From: Leifsonia sp. ZF2019 | GTDB lineage: Bacteria > Actinomycetota > Actinomycetes > Actinomycetales > Microbacteriaceae | DNA length: 64,000 nt | Assembly: GCF_019924635.1 (NCBI RefSeq) | Contig: NZ_CP065038.1 | Span: forward strand, 37,777 to 101,776 | Direction: 5' to 3' | Shown: piece by piece, positions 1 through 6,651 of the stretch | Layout of the letters: each line of letters starts with the position of its first letter | How positions within the stretch are numbered: the stretch's first letter is position 1 | Made by a program: the position numbers and the translations under genes | Notes under the pieces: generated by a model | What the model was told of the DNA's origin: nothing | Seen by the model: the letters and a program-made list of their open reading frames with translations, nothing else | Database searches by the model: none

Positions 1-418
1 GTCGGACTGATCCGATCGCGCCGGCCTCCTGTTCACGGTTGATCAGGTCGAACCGCGAGGGGATGATGTCAATCAGTTGGGCCTCAGCAGTTGGCTCCCC
101 CGACTTCTCGTCGACCCAGTTCGCGCCGAGCACGACTCCTTCTGCTGCGCCGTCGGCGTTCTGCTTGATCGCTTCTGAGACGGTCGCGAAGGGATCATCA
201 TCGTATTCATATCCCAGCCGACGTGTGAGATTTGCCTGTGGGTCCATGTCCACTACGAGGATCCGGAACCCCATCCGCGCTAGCGCAGCAGCAAGCTGGA
301 TCGTCACTGAGGTCTTGCCCACTCCCCCCTTGTGATTCCCGATCATGAACACACGCGGTCGCTTTGTCAGCGCCAACAGGCGTCGTCGAAGAGTTCTAGG
401 TCCCACGAGTCTCCTCAT
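1..418 (-). CDS. parA: ParA-family partition ATPase, 3' part outside the window
   Basis: The N-terminal part of a ParA/MinD-type ATPase; the gene runs off the left edge. A deviant Walker A motif KGGVGKTS is followed by a ParA-typical [11 protein letters not shown] segment. Such proteins move plasmid copies to opposite cell halves together with a ParB partner and a centromere. ATG at 418 is the upstream start; a GTG at 406 preceded by AGGAG at 4-5 nt spacing is an equally good start. The upstream DNA carries a perfect 15-bp inverted repeat that could be its operator or centromere. A second, unrelated-looking parA lies at 36910, so the window holds two partition systems. Its ParB partner would lie outside the window. 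Confidence 0.9.
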   Translation of the reverse strand, partial: MRRLVGPRTLRRRLLALTKRPRVFMIGNHKGGVGKTSVTIQLAAALARMGFRILVVDMDPQANLTRRLGYEYDDDPFATVSEAIKQNADGAAEGVVLGANWVDEKSGEPTAEAQLIDIIPSRFDLINREQEAGAIGSVR

Positions 419-495
419 CTCAAAAACACTTGCCTTTCAAGTCTTGTCTTTCTTGCGTTACTTCGGCGGTAAACACGCCGTCTTCACGCTATTGC

Positions 496-533
496 AAGAT
501 AGACAATAAACCCAAGTCTTTATTGTCTATCTT
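496..533. repeat. Perfect 15-bp inverted repeat upstream of parA
   Basis: AAGATAGACAATAAA at 496-510 is repeated inverted at 519-533 with an 8-nt spacer. It is AT-rich inside GC-rich DNA, lies about 80 bp upstream of the parA start, and is adjoined by related CTTGC/TCTTGTCTTTCTTGCG sequence at 430-475. A ParA/ParB operator or parS-like site is the natural inference; a transcription terminator is less likely because no gene ends here. Confidence 0.7.
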
Positions 534-660
534 TCCTTGCGTTGAATACGTTTGTTACGTGGCTTTCAACTCTTTCTTTAGATGTTGAACGCCATGATTC
601 CTCTTGTGGATCGATACAGGCCAGAAGGGAAAGTCAGCGGATCATGTCGGCGATCTCGCG

Positions 661-744
661 GTCGCTGGTCGCTGGTCGCTGGTCGCTGGTCGCTGGTCGC
701 TGGTCGCTGGTCGCTGGTCGCTGGTCGCTGGTCGCTGGTCGCTG
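661..744. repeat. Twelve perfect tandem copies of the 7-mer GTCGCTG
   Basis: The 84 bases at 661-744 are exactly 12 repeats of GTCGCTG. Because 7 is not a multiple of 3 and the unit holds no stop, five of six frames stay open, giving spurious short ORFs with heptapeptide repeats. No convincing gene covers the block. It lies between the replication-type gene and parA, where iterons would be plausible, but a 7-bp GC-rich unit could also simply be slippage-expanded DNA. The rest of 419-829 holds no recognisable gene. Confidence 0.95.
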
Positions 745-829
745 CGAATGCTACGTCTGTTGACGCGTTCCGGATCGCGTCGATGAAGGGGGCGTAGATC
801 TCGACTCGGGCGGTCTGGTAGGCGTCGAG

Positions 830-979
830 TTACGCGGCATCGCGGATCCGCGCCGTCTCGGCGCACCGCTTCCGCTCAAGACGTATCGACTCGGCACGCT
901 GATCCTGCAGGAGAGCTGCAACCGCCTTGCGTGCGCGTCGGATTCGTCTCGTCGACGTGCGCGGCGTGATGGTGCCCAC
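830..979 (-). CDS. Small basic coiled-coil-like protein (tentative)
   Basis: A 49-aa ORF rich in Arg, Ala and Glu, with composition unlike the frame-shadow ORFs around it. The GTG at 979 is preceded by AAAGGGGG at suitable spacing. The protein has no recognised family; it could be a small DNA-binding or regulatory protein downstream of the replication gene. The frame stays open and protein-like further upstream, but no start codon is seen there, so the true start is uncertain. Confidence 0.3.
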   Translation of the reverse strand: MGTITPRTSTRRIRRARKAVAALLQDQRAESIRLERKRCAETARIRDAA

Positions 980-1021
980 CCGTTTCCCCCTTTGGTGCTG
1001 TGCGGCCTCGGCCGCGGTCTT

Positions 1022-1042
1022 GTATGTTCGCCGAAAACATAC
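1022..1042. promoter_or_regulatory. Operator-like inverted repeat
   Basis: GTATGTT at 1022-1028 and AACATAC at 1036-1042 form a perfect 7-bp inverted repeat with a 7-nt spacer, in the gap between the replication-type gene and the small ORF at 830-979. A dimeric repressor site is the natural reading. The 21-bp spacing does not match a known SOS box. Confidence 0.45.
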
Positions 1043-1083
1043 TGTCTGGAAGCTGCATGGGGACTCGAAACGCCTGGACGGCT

Positions 1084-2898
1084 TCAGTGTCGGCGGTCGA
1101 GGGCGGTGTGGAGTTGGGGGAGGGTGAGGCGGAGGTGGGTTGTGGGGGTACCTGCGGTGTTGAGGTTGTAGTGGGCGTGGGTGCCGGCGGTGCGGGGGAC
1201 GATGAAGGCGATGCTGGTGACCGGTTCCAGGCCGTCGGCGGGGTGGGGAGTGCGGGTGCGTTCGTCGTTCCAGCGGATCTCGCCCTGGGCGAGCTCGTGG
1301 AGGTCGAGCGTCCAGCCGCGGCGGGTGAGGCGCTCGTGGAGGGCTTGGATCTCGGCGTGCAGGTCGCGGGCGGGCGTCTCGAATTCGTGGGGGTGGCGGC
1401 CTTCGCCGAAGAGGACGTCGGTGATCGCGCGCCGGGCGGTGCGCAGCTGCGCACGGCGGGTGTCGCGTTCGGCGGCCGCGGCCGCGTGCAGCTGCGAGAG
1501 GGTGAACTCGGCGTCGACGACGTCGGCCTGGTCGTCGACGGGAGCTGCGGGCGAGGGGCCGGCCGGCGCCGGCCGGGACGCCGTGGCGGCCGCCGGCTGG
1601 TAGGCGGGGTTCCAGGGGGAGGGCGGGGTGATGGTGCGGGGGGTGTCGCCGGCCGTGATGGTGGCTTTGACCATCCACGTGAAGTAGCCGATCGGGTCAT
1701 CGGCGGCGGCGACACGGGCGGCGGCGGTGAGTTTGTCGGTGGCGAAGCGGCGTTCGACTTGCTCGACGATCTGCCACCAGGTCCAGGCGTCCAGGTCGAC
1801 ACCGGCCTGCAGCAGCGCTGCTTCCAGTCGGCCGATCCGGTTGACCAGCGGGAATCCGGACTTCCCGATGCGTTCGCGGGTGAATGCCCCGCGCAGCTGG
1901 GCGGGATCGGCGGGCGCCGCCGTGTCGGGGGAGAGGATCATGTCTTTGCCGGAGCTCCACTGGTCCAGGCGAGCCAGCAGTTCGATCCGTCCCGGCGTTC
2001 GCGGGGTCTCGGGAACGTAAGCTGATGCTTCCTCAGAAACAACCCGCTTTATTCCAGGCTGTGCGCTCGAAGAGCGCTCCATCTCCCGTAGGGGGAGGTG
2101 ATCTAGGTTTTCTGGACCAGTTGTGTTTGAAGAGCGAAGCGGGGATAGGTCGGAAATCGTCGTATCGGTGCAGGACTTATCCACAGGTCGAACCGGGGCA
2201 GCCGTCCGTGCTGCAGGGGAGCTTGCGAGGGGCGTCCCGCCGGCGGCGGCGAGGCGGGCGGGGGTGGTGCAGGCGAAGACGTTGGCGGCCGCGGTCTGGG
2301 TGCCTTCGTGGGTGTGGAACGCTTCGGCGCGCTCCTCGCGGGAGAGCATGTTGCGCCCGGTCGCCATCCGGCGCAGCAGGCCGACGTGCTCGAGCATCTT
2401 CACGCACTTCGCCACGGCGCTGTCCCCGATGCGGATCGGGCGGCCGCTCCCGCGGCTGGTGTTGGCCAGCACCCGGGCGCGGACGGTGCGGTAGGAGATG
2501 GTGACGTGGCGGCCGGTCTTGCCGTCCGCAGCCTCGGAGAGCACGTAGGCGACGGCAAAGGCGGTGCGGTTGGCCATCTTCCACTTCGCCCGTGCTTCCA
2601 GCCACAGCGGGTCGTTGTCGTTCTGCAGGTCCAGCAGGATGTCGCGCCACTGCCGGCGGGACTCCCAGCACGGGACGGCCGCCCAGGCGCCGGGCTCGAT
2701 CGGGATCGACCAGCTGGTCTTCTCCCGCACGCGCCCCTCAGGGGTCGGCGGCGCCTGCCGGGCGAACTCCTCGAGCGAATCCAGCGCCTCCCGCGCCGTC
2801 CGCACGCTGGCGGTGGCGAGCGGGTAGCCGGCCGGGCGCCGGGACGCCTGCGCGGCTGTGAGGGCGCGGCGTTTGGCCTTAGCCGTGGTGGCTCTCAT
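1084..2898 (-). CDS. Putative plasmid replication initiator with helix-turn-helix region
   Basis: A 604-aa protein. The N-terminal half (about residues 60-230) contains a segment predicted by eye to be a winged-helix DNA-binding domain, with a GDSAVAKCVKMLEHVGLL helix pair followed by RMATGRNMLSREERAEAFHTHEG. A long linker then leads to an Ala/Pro-rich C-terminal half. Size, isolation and position near parA fit an actinobacterial plasmid replication protein, but no catalytic motif identifies it and the assignment is inferential. ATG at 2898 was chosen because AAGGA lies about 10-14 nt upstream and the 59 residues before it in the longer frame are low-complexity. It could instead be a plasmid-borne regulator. 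Confidence 0.5.
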   Translation of the reverse strand: MRATTAKAKRRALTAAQASRRPAGYPLATASVRTAREALDSLEEFARQAPPTPEGRVREKTSWSIPIEPGAWAAVPCWESRRQWRDILLDLQNDNDPLWLEARAKWKMANRTAFAVAYVLSEAADGKTGRHVTISYRTVRARVLANTSRGSGRPIRIGDSAVAKCVKMLEHVGLLRRMATGRNMLSREERAEAFHTHEGTQTAAANVFACTTPARLAAAGGTPLASSPAARTAAPVRPVDKSCTDTTISDLSPLRSSNTTGPENLDHLPLREMERSSSAQPGIKRVVSEEASAYVPETPRTPGRIELLARLDQWSSGKDMILSPDTAAPADPAQLRGAFTRERIGKSGFPLVNRIGRLEAALLQAGVDLDAWTWWQIVEQVERRFATDKLTAAARVAAADDPIGYFTWMVKATITAGDTPRTITPPSPWNPAYQPAAATASRPAPAGPSPAAPVDDQADVVDAEFTLSQLHAAAAAERDTRRAQLRTARRAITDVLFGEGRHPHEFETPARDLHAEIQALHERLTRRGWTLDLHELAQGEIRWNDERTRTPHPADGLEPVTSIAFIVPRTAGTHAHYNLNTAGTPTTHLRLTLPQLHTALDRRH

Positions 2899-3469
2899 GA
2901 CCGGGGTGGTCCTTCCTGGAAATGGGCGCAGCAAAGCTGCCGACATGTGCTCGGCACTGTTTTCGGGCGCAACAAGATCGCCGCAGGTGACGGCGCTTCT
3001 GTGATGCGATGTGCCGGAACCGCGCGGAGGCGGGCCGACCGGTGCGGGGGAGGGCGGGCGCTTGGCGCCGGCCACGGTCTCTGCGCTACTGGGTGATGAC
3101 CGTCCTCCTCAGGGTGAGGAGCTGGGCGCACGCGCCGTCGACGGAGTCAATCGGGCGTGCAGGACGGGCGCCACCGGCGGCCGGGCACGACATCGTGCGG
3201 GCCTGCAGCGGGGCAGAAACGGGGGAGAGAGACAGCTGCAGCTCGACGTCGACAAGACGGGCGACGGAGCGGTTCACGGCCGACACGCCGACACGCGGAA
3301 CACGCGCGCACGTGCACGAACCCGAAATCTGGGTTACGATGCTGCCAACTCCTCTCAGAGGGTGTAAAGAAGCCTCCGGCTCCTACCGGATGTGGATTTC
3401 ATTCATGAGATGAAGCTCGAACCTCGCGACCGCCAAGTTTTGAGGGTTTGAGCTCCAGACTTTGGGAGC
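2899..3469. other. Gene-poor stretch upstream of the replication-type gene
   Basis: No convincing coding region; short ORFs here lack ribosome sites and family resemblance. A CTCCTC/GAGGAG hairpin lies near 3103-3121. As the DNA upstream of a putative rep gene this could hold an origin, but I see no iteron array. Confidence 0.4.
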
Positions 3470-3493
3470 GGCCCGTCACTTCGGTGACGGGCC
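3470..3493. terminator. Rho-independent terminator hairpin
   Basis: GGCCCGTCAC at 3470-3479 pairs perfectly with GTGACGGGCC at 3484-3493 around a stable TTCG tetraloop. CTTTCT follows on the plus strand. It lies just beyond the stop of the leftward gene at 3502 and would terminate it, and may work in both directions. Confidence 0.8.
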
Positions 3494-3501
3494 CTTTCTG
3501 G

Positions 3502-3726
3502 TTAAGCGGCTGAGATGGGCAGCTCCTCGTTTGATCCGTGCGTGGGCGCCAGCTCAGGCATGCCGACTTCTTTCGCAAGCACACAGGCGATGAAGTCGTT
3601 AACGGTGAGTCCCTGCCTGCTGGCTCGATGGCGAACAGCATCGCCGATCGCTGGAGCAACCCTCGAAATGAGCGGCTCGCGCTCACCCTTGCTGCGTCTT
3701 CCGCCTCGATACCGTTGAGCTGCCAT
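3502..3726 (-). CDS. Small ribbon-helix-helix-type DNA-binding protein
   Basis: A 74-aa protein with a basic N-terminus (RYRGGRRSKGERE), a short strand-like PLISRV segment and two helices ending in GLTVNDFIACVLAKEVG. This is the layout of Arc/CopG-like ribbon-helix-helix proteins, which repress plasmid copy-control, toxin or mobilisation genes as dimers. ATG at 3726 gives the compact protein; the longer frame adds 73 residues without family character. It is divergent from the XRE gene at 4005 and ends at a strong terminator. No partner toxin is seen. The fold is inferred by eye. Confidence 0.6.
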   Translation of the reverse strand: MAAQRYRGGRRSKGEREPLISRVAPAIGDAVRHRASRQGLTVNDFIACVLAKEVGMPELAPTHGSNEELPISAA

Positions 3727-3992
3727 GCCGTCACCGTATAAGGCGGCAGAATCTGAATCTGGGATGGTGGGCGCGTGTCGGGGAAACATGTGATCCGCTA
3801 TCGAGCGGACCATCCGCCGTCGGGAATTGTCTGTTGGTCCGCTCGCGATTGGGGCCGTGAGCACTGCGCGCATCCCTTCCTTCTTCTGTACCGCTCTCTC
3901 CGCACAGACGTGACAGGTCCACGAAGTGTTACCAATCTTGCACATAAGAGCTTATTCTGCACCTTAGTGGCTTCGGACCAGCATCGCCTACT

Positions 3993-3998
3993 TATGAT
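3993..3998 (+). promoter_or_regulatory. Candidate -10 box for a leaderless transcript
   Basis: TATGAT ends 6 nt before the ATG at 4005, and no ribosome-binding site precedes that ATG. This spacing is typical of leaderless actinobacterial mRNAs, in which transcription starts at or next to the start codon. No good -35 is evident. Confidence 0.4.
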
Positions 3999-4004
3999 CA
4001 TTGA

Positions 4005-4328
4005 ATGAGCGATATGCGTGCCGTCTCGCCACCGACGCTCAACGATGCTCTTGCCGCTGAGCTACGTATGGCTCGCGCACTCGCCGGGATTCCAATAAAG
4101 CAGCTTGCCTCAGAGTTATCCTTGGGGCGTTTTACCGTGCAGCGAATCTTCAAGGGTGAAAAGGAGATCACGGCTGGCGAATTGATCAAGCTGGCCGATG
4201 CCATGCGCGTAGACCTTGGAGAGTTGATCTCGAAAGCCCGCGACAGGGCACGCAACGAGGCCGAGAGAGCAGCCGAGGCCAAAGCCGCGCACGACGCGCA
4301 GTTGCTTAGGGAGATCCAGAACCTCTAA
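4005..4328 (+). CDS. XRE-family helix-turn-helix regulator
   Basis: A 107-aa protein. Residues about 15-65 form a Cro/CI-type helix-turn-helix (IKQLASELSLGRFTVQRIFKGE, then ITAGELIKLADAM). A charged, Ala-rich helical tail follows (about 70-107) that probably dimerises or contacts a partner. It lies 13 bp upstream of the membrane protein gene at 4342 and is almost certainly co-transcribed with it. A likely leaderless promoter precedes it. Twin palindromes at 5092-5134 beyond the second gene are candidate binding sites. In actinobacteria XRE genes are often paired with multi-pass membrane proteins in mobile elements. The trigger is unknown. Confidence 0.85.
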   Translation: MSDMRAVSPPTLNDALAAELRMARALAGIPIKQLASELSLGRFTVQRIFKGEKEITAGELIKLADAMRVDLGELISKARDRARNEAERAAEAKAAHDAQLLREIQNL

Positions 4329-4341
4329 GAGGAGAAACGCA

Positions 4342-5100
4342 TTGTCGTCCTGGAACCTGTTGATAGTTGTTGGGGCAGTGGCGTGCATCGCTGCCGCGGT
4401 GCGGTTGCTCCGAAGCACCGGCGCCCAGTCAGCGTTCGCGATCATGGGCCTTGCCAGCCTCGCGCTCTGCTTGACACTCAACGTCAAGCCAATCTATCTC
4501 GCGATTGATCCAGCGATTGGCGGCAACAACAGCCTCTACTTAGTTGTGCAATTGACCTTCGTTATCGCAATGTTCTTTCTCACATCTTCATTCGCTCCGA
4601 CGCGACACCCCATCACCCCGGGGTCATTGACGTCATGGTCCGGTGTGGCGTTGGCCACAGTGACTCTTGCGCTGGTGTGCATACTTTTCAGCCTCGCTGA
4701 GATGCCCACCACCGCTTACCGCGTCGAGCCCTATCGAGAAGAATGGCAGGTTCTCGCCTTTACGCAGCTGGTCAACGTCTATTCAGCGGGGTGCGCGATC
4801 TTGGTTATTCGTCGAGCCAATGCCCGAGTCCGCGTCTCCCCTCAGCCCATCATGCAAAGGCTGGGGTGTTCGCTCGTCGGGGTCGGCTTTGCCATTGGCC
4901 TCCTGACGGCAATCGAACGCCTGACTCTCGTCGGCTTGACTATGACGACACGGGCAACAGCCCTCGAGGGACTAGACGGGGCGTTAGTCGTTGCAACATG
5001 CCTGAGCCTGGTGGTGGGATTCGCGCTTCTATTTGAAAGCAATCGACAGCTTGCTCGCCGAGGCAGTCCGATCCCAAATGCCAGCTCCATGGCACTATAG
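4342..5100 (+). CDS. Seven-helix membrane protein, distantly like the MAB_1171c family
   Basis: A 252-aa protein starting at TTG 4342 with AAGAGGAGAAA upstream. Seven hydrophobic segments can be seen (about 5-20, 32-50, 66-85, 97-117, 137-152, 170-190 and 215-232) and no signal peptide. The segment VKPIYLAIDPAIGGNNSLY resembles the loop typical of the actinobacterial MAB_1171c-type proteins that sit beside XRE or ImmA/IrrE genes, though this one is shorter. No enzymatic residues are recognised. The stop codon TAG lies inside the first of two identical GCACTATAGTGC palindromes. Likely works with the XRE protein as sensor and regulator; the ligand is unknown. Confidence 0.6.
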   Translation: MSSWNLLIVVGAVACIAAAVRLLRSTGAQSAFAIMGLASLALCLTLNVKPIYLAIDPAIGGNNSLYLVVQLTFVIAMFFLTSSFAPTRHPITPGSLTSWSGVALATVTLALVCILFSLAEMPTTAYRVEPYREEWQVLAFTQLVNVYSAGCAILVIRRANARVRVSPQPIMQRLGCSLVGVGFAIGLLTAIERLTLVGLTMTTRATALEGLDGALVVATCLSLVVGFALLFESNRQLARRGSPIPNASSMAL

Positions 5101-5134
5101 TGCGCTTTCCGCACTATAGTGCATTGTATGCACT
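5092..5134. promoter_or_regulatory. Twin palindromic operators with a third overlapping repeat
   Basis: GCACTATAGTGC, a perfect 12-bp palindrome, occurs at 5092-5103 and again at 5111-5122, 19 bp apart (about two helical turns). A third inverted repeat, AGTGCAT-TGT-ATGCACT at 5118-5134, overlaps the second copy. The cluster spans the stop codon of the membrane-protein gene and the start codon of the next gene, so a bound repressor would directly block initiation. The nearby XRE protein is the obvious candidate. Confidence 0.75.
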
Positions 5135-5592
5135 TACAGGATCTGGGCTTCAAGGATGACAGCGCTACTGCGGCAGAATCCGAGATGCGGAATCCGGTTG
5201 AGCGTGAGCTGATGCGGGAGTTGGTGCGCAAAGGGACGATGCCTGCGTCCTTCCTGGTGGGCACTTCACGTACAGCTCTTGCAACCGCGGCTCACGAGAA
5301 CGACGCGCGCCGTCCCGGTGCTGCCATTGCTGCACAATCACGGGTTCCATGCACGCCTTCTTCGGTGGAGCGGCGGGTGATGCGACAGTTGGTGAGGAAG
5401 GCGACGTTGCCTGCGTCCCTTCTCGCGTTGACGCCGCGCGACGAGCTCGTGGGCGCTATGCGCCACGCGCCCTTGTATGCGGTGTCTGTTCGTGAGTCGT
5501 TGCGTGAGGCGTTGGCGTTGCTGGACGAGGTGGCCGCGCAGGCTGGCTTGGATGATCTGGTAGTGCCGGGGTCGGGGGTGGGTGGTGTTTGA
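5119..5592 (+). CDS. Hypothetical protein with an internal duplication
   Basis: A 157-aa protein, not recognised. It contains two copies of a motif of about 25 residues: VERELMRELVRKGTMPASFL near residue 28 and VERRVMRQLVRKATLPASLL near residue 84. It looks like a duplicated helical unit. GTG 5119 or ATG 5128 could be the start; both lie inside the palindrome cluster and no ribosome site is seen, suggesting leaderless or coupled translation. The end overlaps the next gene by 11 bp, so the two are probably translated together. Confidence 0.65.
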   Translation: MHCMHLQDLGFKDDSATAAESEMRNPVERELMRELVRKGTMPASFLVGTSRTALATAAHENDARRPGAAIAAQSRVPCTPSSVERRVMRQLVRKATLPASLLALTPRDELVGAMRHAPLYAVSVRESLREALALLDEVAAQAGLDDLVVPGSGVGGV

Positions 5593-6532
5593 GCTTTCGC
5601 GTGGTGAAGCGGCGGCGGCTCTGGTAGAGGCTGTCAACATCCTCGCGGGCGGTTCGGACGTGCTGATGGATCGTGGGTGCAGTGCGCGGTACGTGGCGAT
5701 GATCCGTCAGTATCTTGCGGGACCGATCGTGGCGGTCGCTCGTGGCCGGCTTGGAGCATCTGATTTTGATGAGAACCGGGCCGTGAGCATGGTGGTGACG
5801 CGCCTCCAGCTCGAGGCAGAGAGAGATGTTGTTCGTCGCCGTGATAGCCGCCCCTTGGTGTTGCCGCAGATTGTGGCGGCGCAGAGCCCGATCGGGTTTG
5901 TGGTTCGGTGCGCGACAAAACCTCCAACGCCAAAGCAGGGCAGAGGATGGGTGTATGACGAGGTCGCCCAAGACCGCTCACCGACAGCTGAAGTCTCTCT
6001 CGACGAGTTGCGAGAGGCGGGCATTCAACCGGAGGCACCTGCGGCATCGGCAAGCTTAGACCAGGGGTGGGAGGCGTTGGCCGTGCACACGTTCGAGTTG
6101 CTCCGGCCGGAAACACCGCCCGCGCTATGGGAGGCAGTAGGGGAGGCGGTGTGTTGGTTTGTGTCGGCACTCCCAATGGTTGGAGTGTCGCATGAGCTGG
6201 ACAAGGAGTGCGGGGAGACGAACCGTGTCCGGCTGGCGGAAGAGTTATTCCCTGCTTTGACCCGGACGCAGTTGGACGCCCTGTTCAAGGTGTTGTGGGG
6301 TGGGCGGCCGCACCCGGAACGGTCAAGTTTGCTGGCGCATGTGGCGTTACTGCGGAACGCTCATCAATACGGTGAGCACGACCGCAGGACGGTGCTCGGC
6401 GCTCGAGTACGCGACCAGCCACACGCGTGCGGGGCATGCCACTATACCCCGCTTTCCGGGGACCGGTTGCGGGCCCTGGTCGACACGTACGCCTCTCGAA
6501 TAGCGTCCTCCGAGCCTGCTGAGGCCGCCTGA
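5582..6532 (+). CDS. Hypothetical 316-aa protein
   Basis: Not recognised. The start GTG at 5582 overlaps the upstream gene by 11 bp. The protein is mixed alpha/beta in character with no membrane segment. A CGACHYTPLSGD segment near the C-terminus and an invariant-looking ELFPALTRTQLDALFKVLWGGRP helix region are the most distinctive parts. It ends just before a very strong terminator at 6555, so the cassette from 4005 to 6532 looks like a single transcriptional unit with a possible internal operator. The coupling suggests it acts with the duplicated 157-aa protein. Confidence 0.65.
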   Translation: MVFELSRGEAAAALVEAVNILAGGSDVLMDRGCSARYVAMIRQYLAGPIVAVARGRLGASDFDENRAVSMVVTRLQLEAERDVVRRRDSRPLVLPQIVAAQSPIGFVVRCATKPPTPKQGRGWVYDEVAQDRSPTAEVSLDELREAGIQPEAPAASASLDQGWEALAVHTFELLRPETPPALWEAVGEAVCWFVSALPMVGVSHELDKECGETNRVRLAEELFPALTRTQLDALFKVLWGGRPHPERSSLLAHVALLRNAHQYGEHDRRTVLGARVRDQPHACGACHYTPLSGDRLRALVDTYASRIASSEPAEAA

Positions 6533-6554
6533 CCCGGGACGTTCCAAGGGGTGC

Positions 6555-6589
6555 GGGGTGGTGCGCAGTTGTCGACTGCGCACCACCCC
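6555..6589 (+). terminator. Strong terminator with 15-bp perfect stem
   Basis: GGGGTGGTGCGCAGT at 6555-6569 pairs without mismatch with 6575-6589 around a 5-nt loop, followed by CTTTCTATCT. It closes the upstream cassette. The hairpin and the bases after it closely resemble the hairpin at 12250-12296. Confidence 0.9.
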
Positions 6590-6651
6590 CTTTCTATCTG
6601 TGACGCGCGAACGATCGTCGCGCCAAGTCATATAGATAGGAATCCCTCTTC

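Noticed and set aside
661..744. Possible CRISPR array or repeat-protein gene
   Set aside because: The unit is only 7 bp with no spacers, and the heptapeptide ORFs appear in several frames at once without ribosome sites.
1000..2025. 341-aa plus-strand ORF opposite the replication-type gene
   Set aside because: Gly/Val-rich repeat-like translation; shadow of the minus-strand gene.
3086..3286. 66-aa minus-strand ORF upstream of the replication-type gene
   Set aside because: No ribosome site, no recognisable domain, and isolated; coding not supported.
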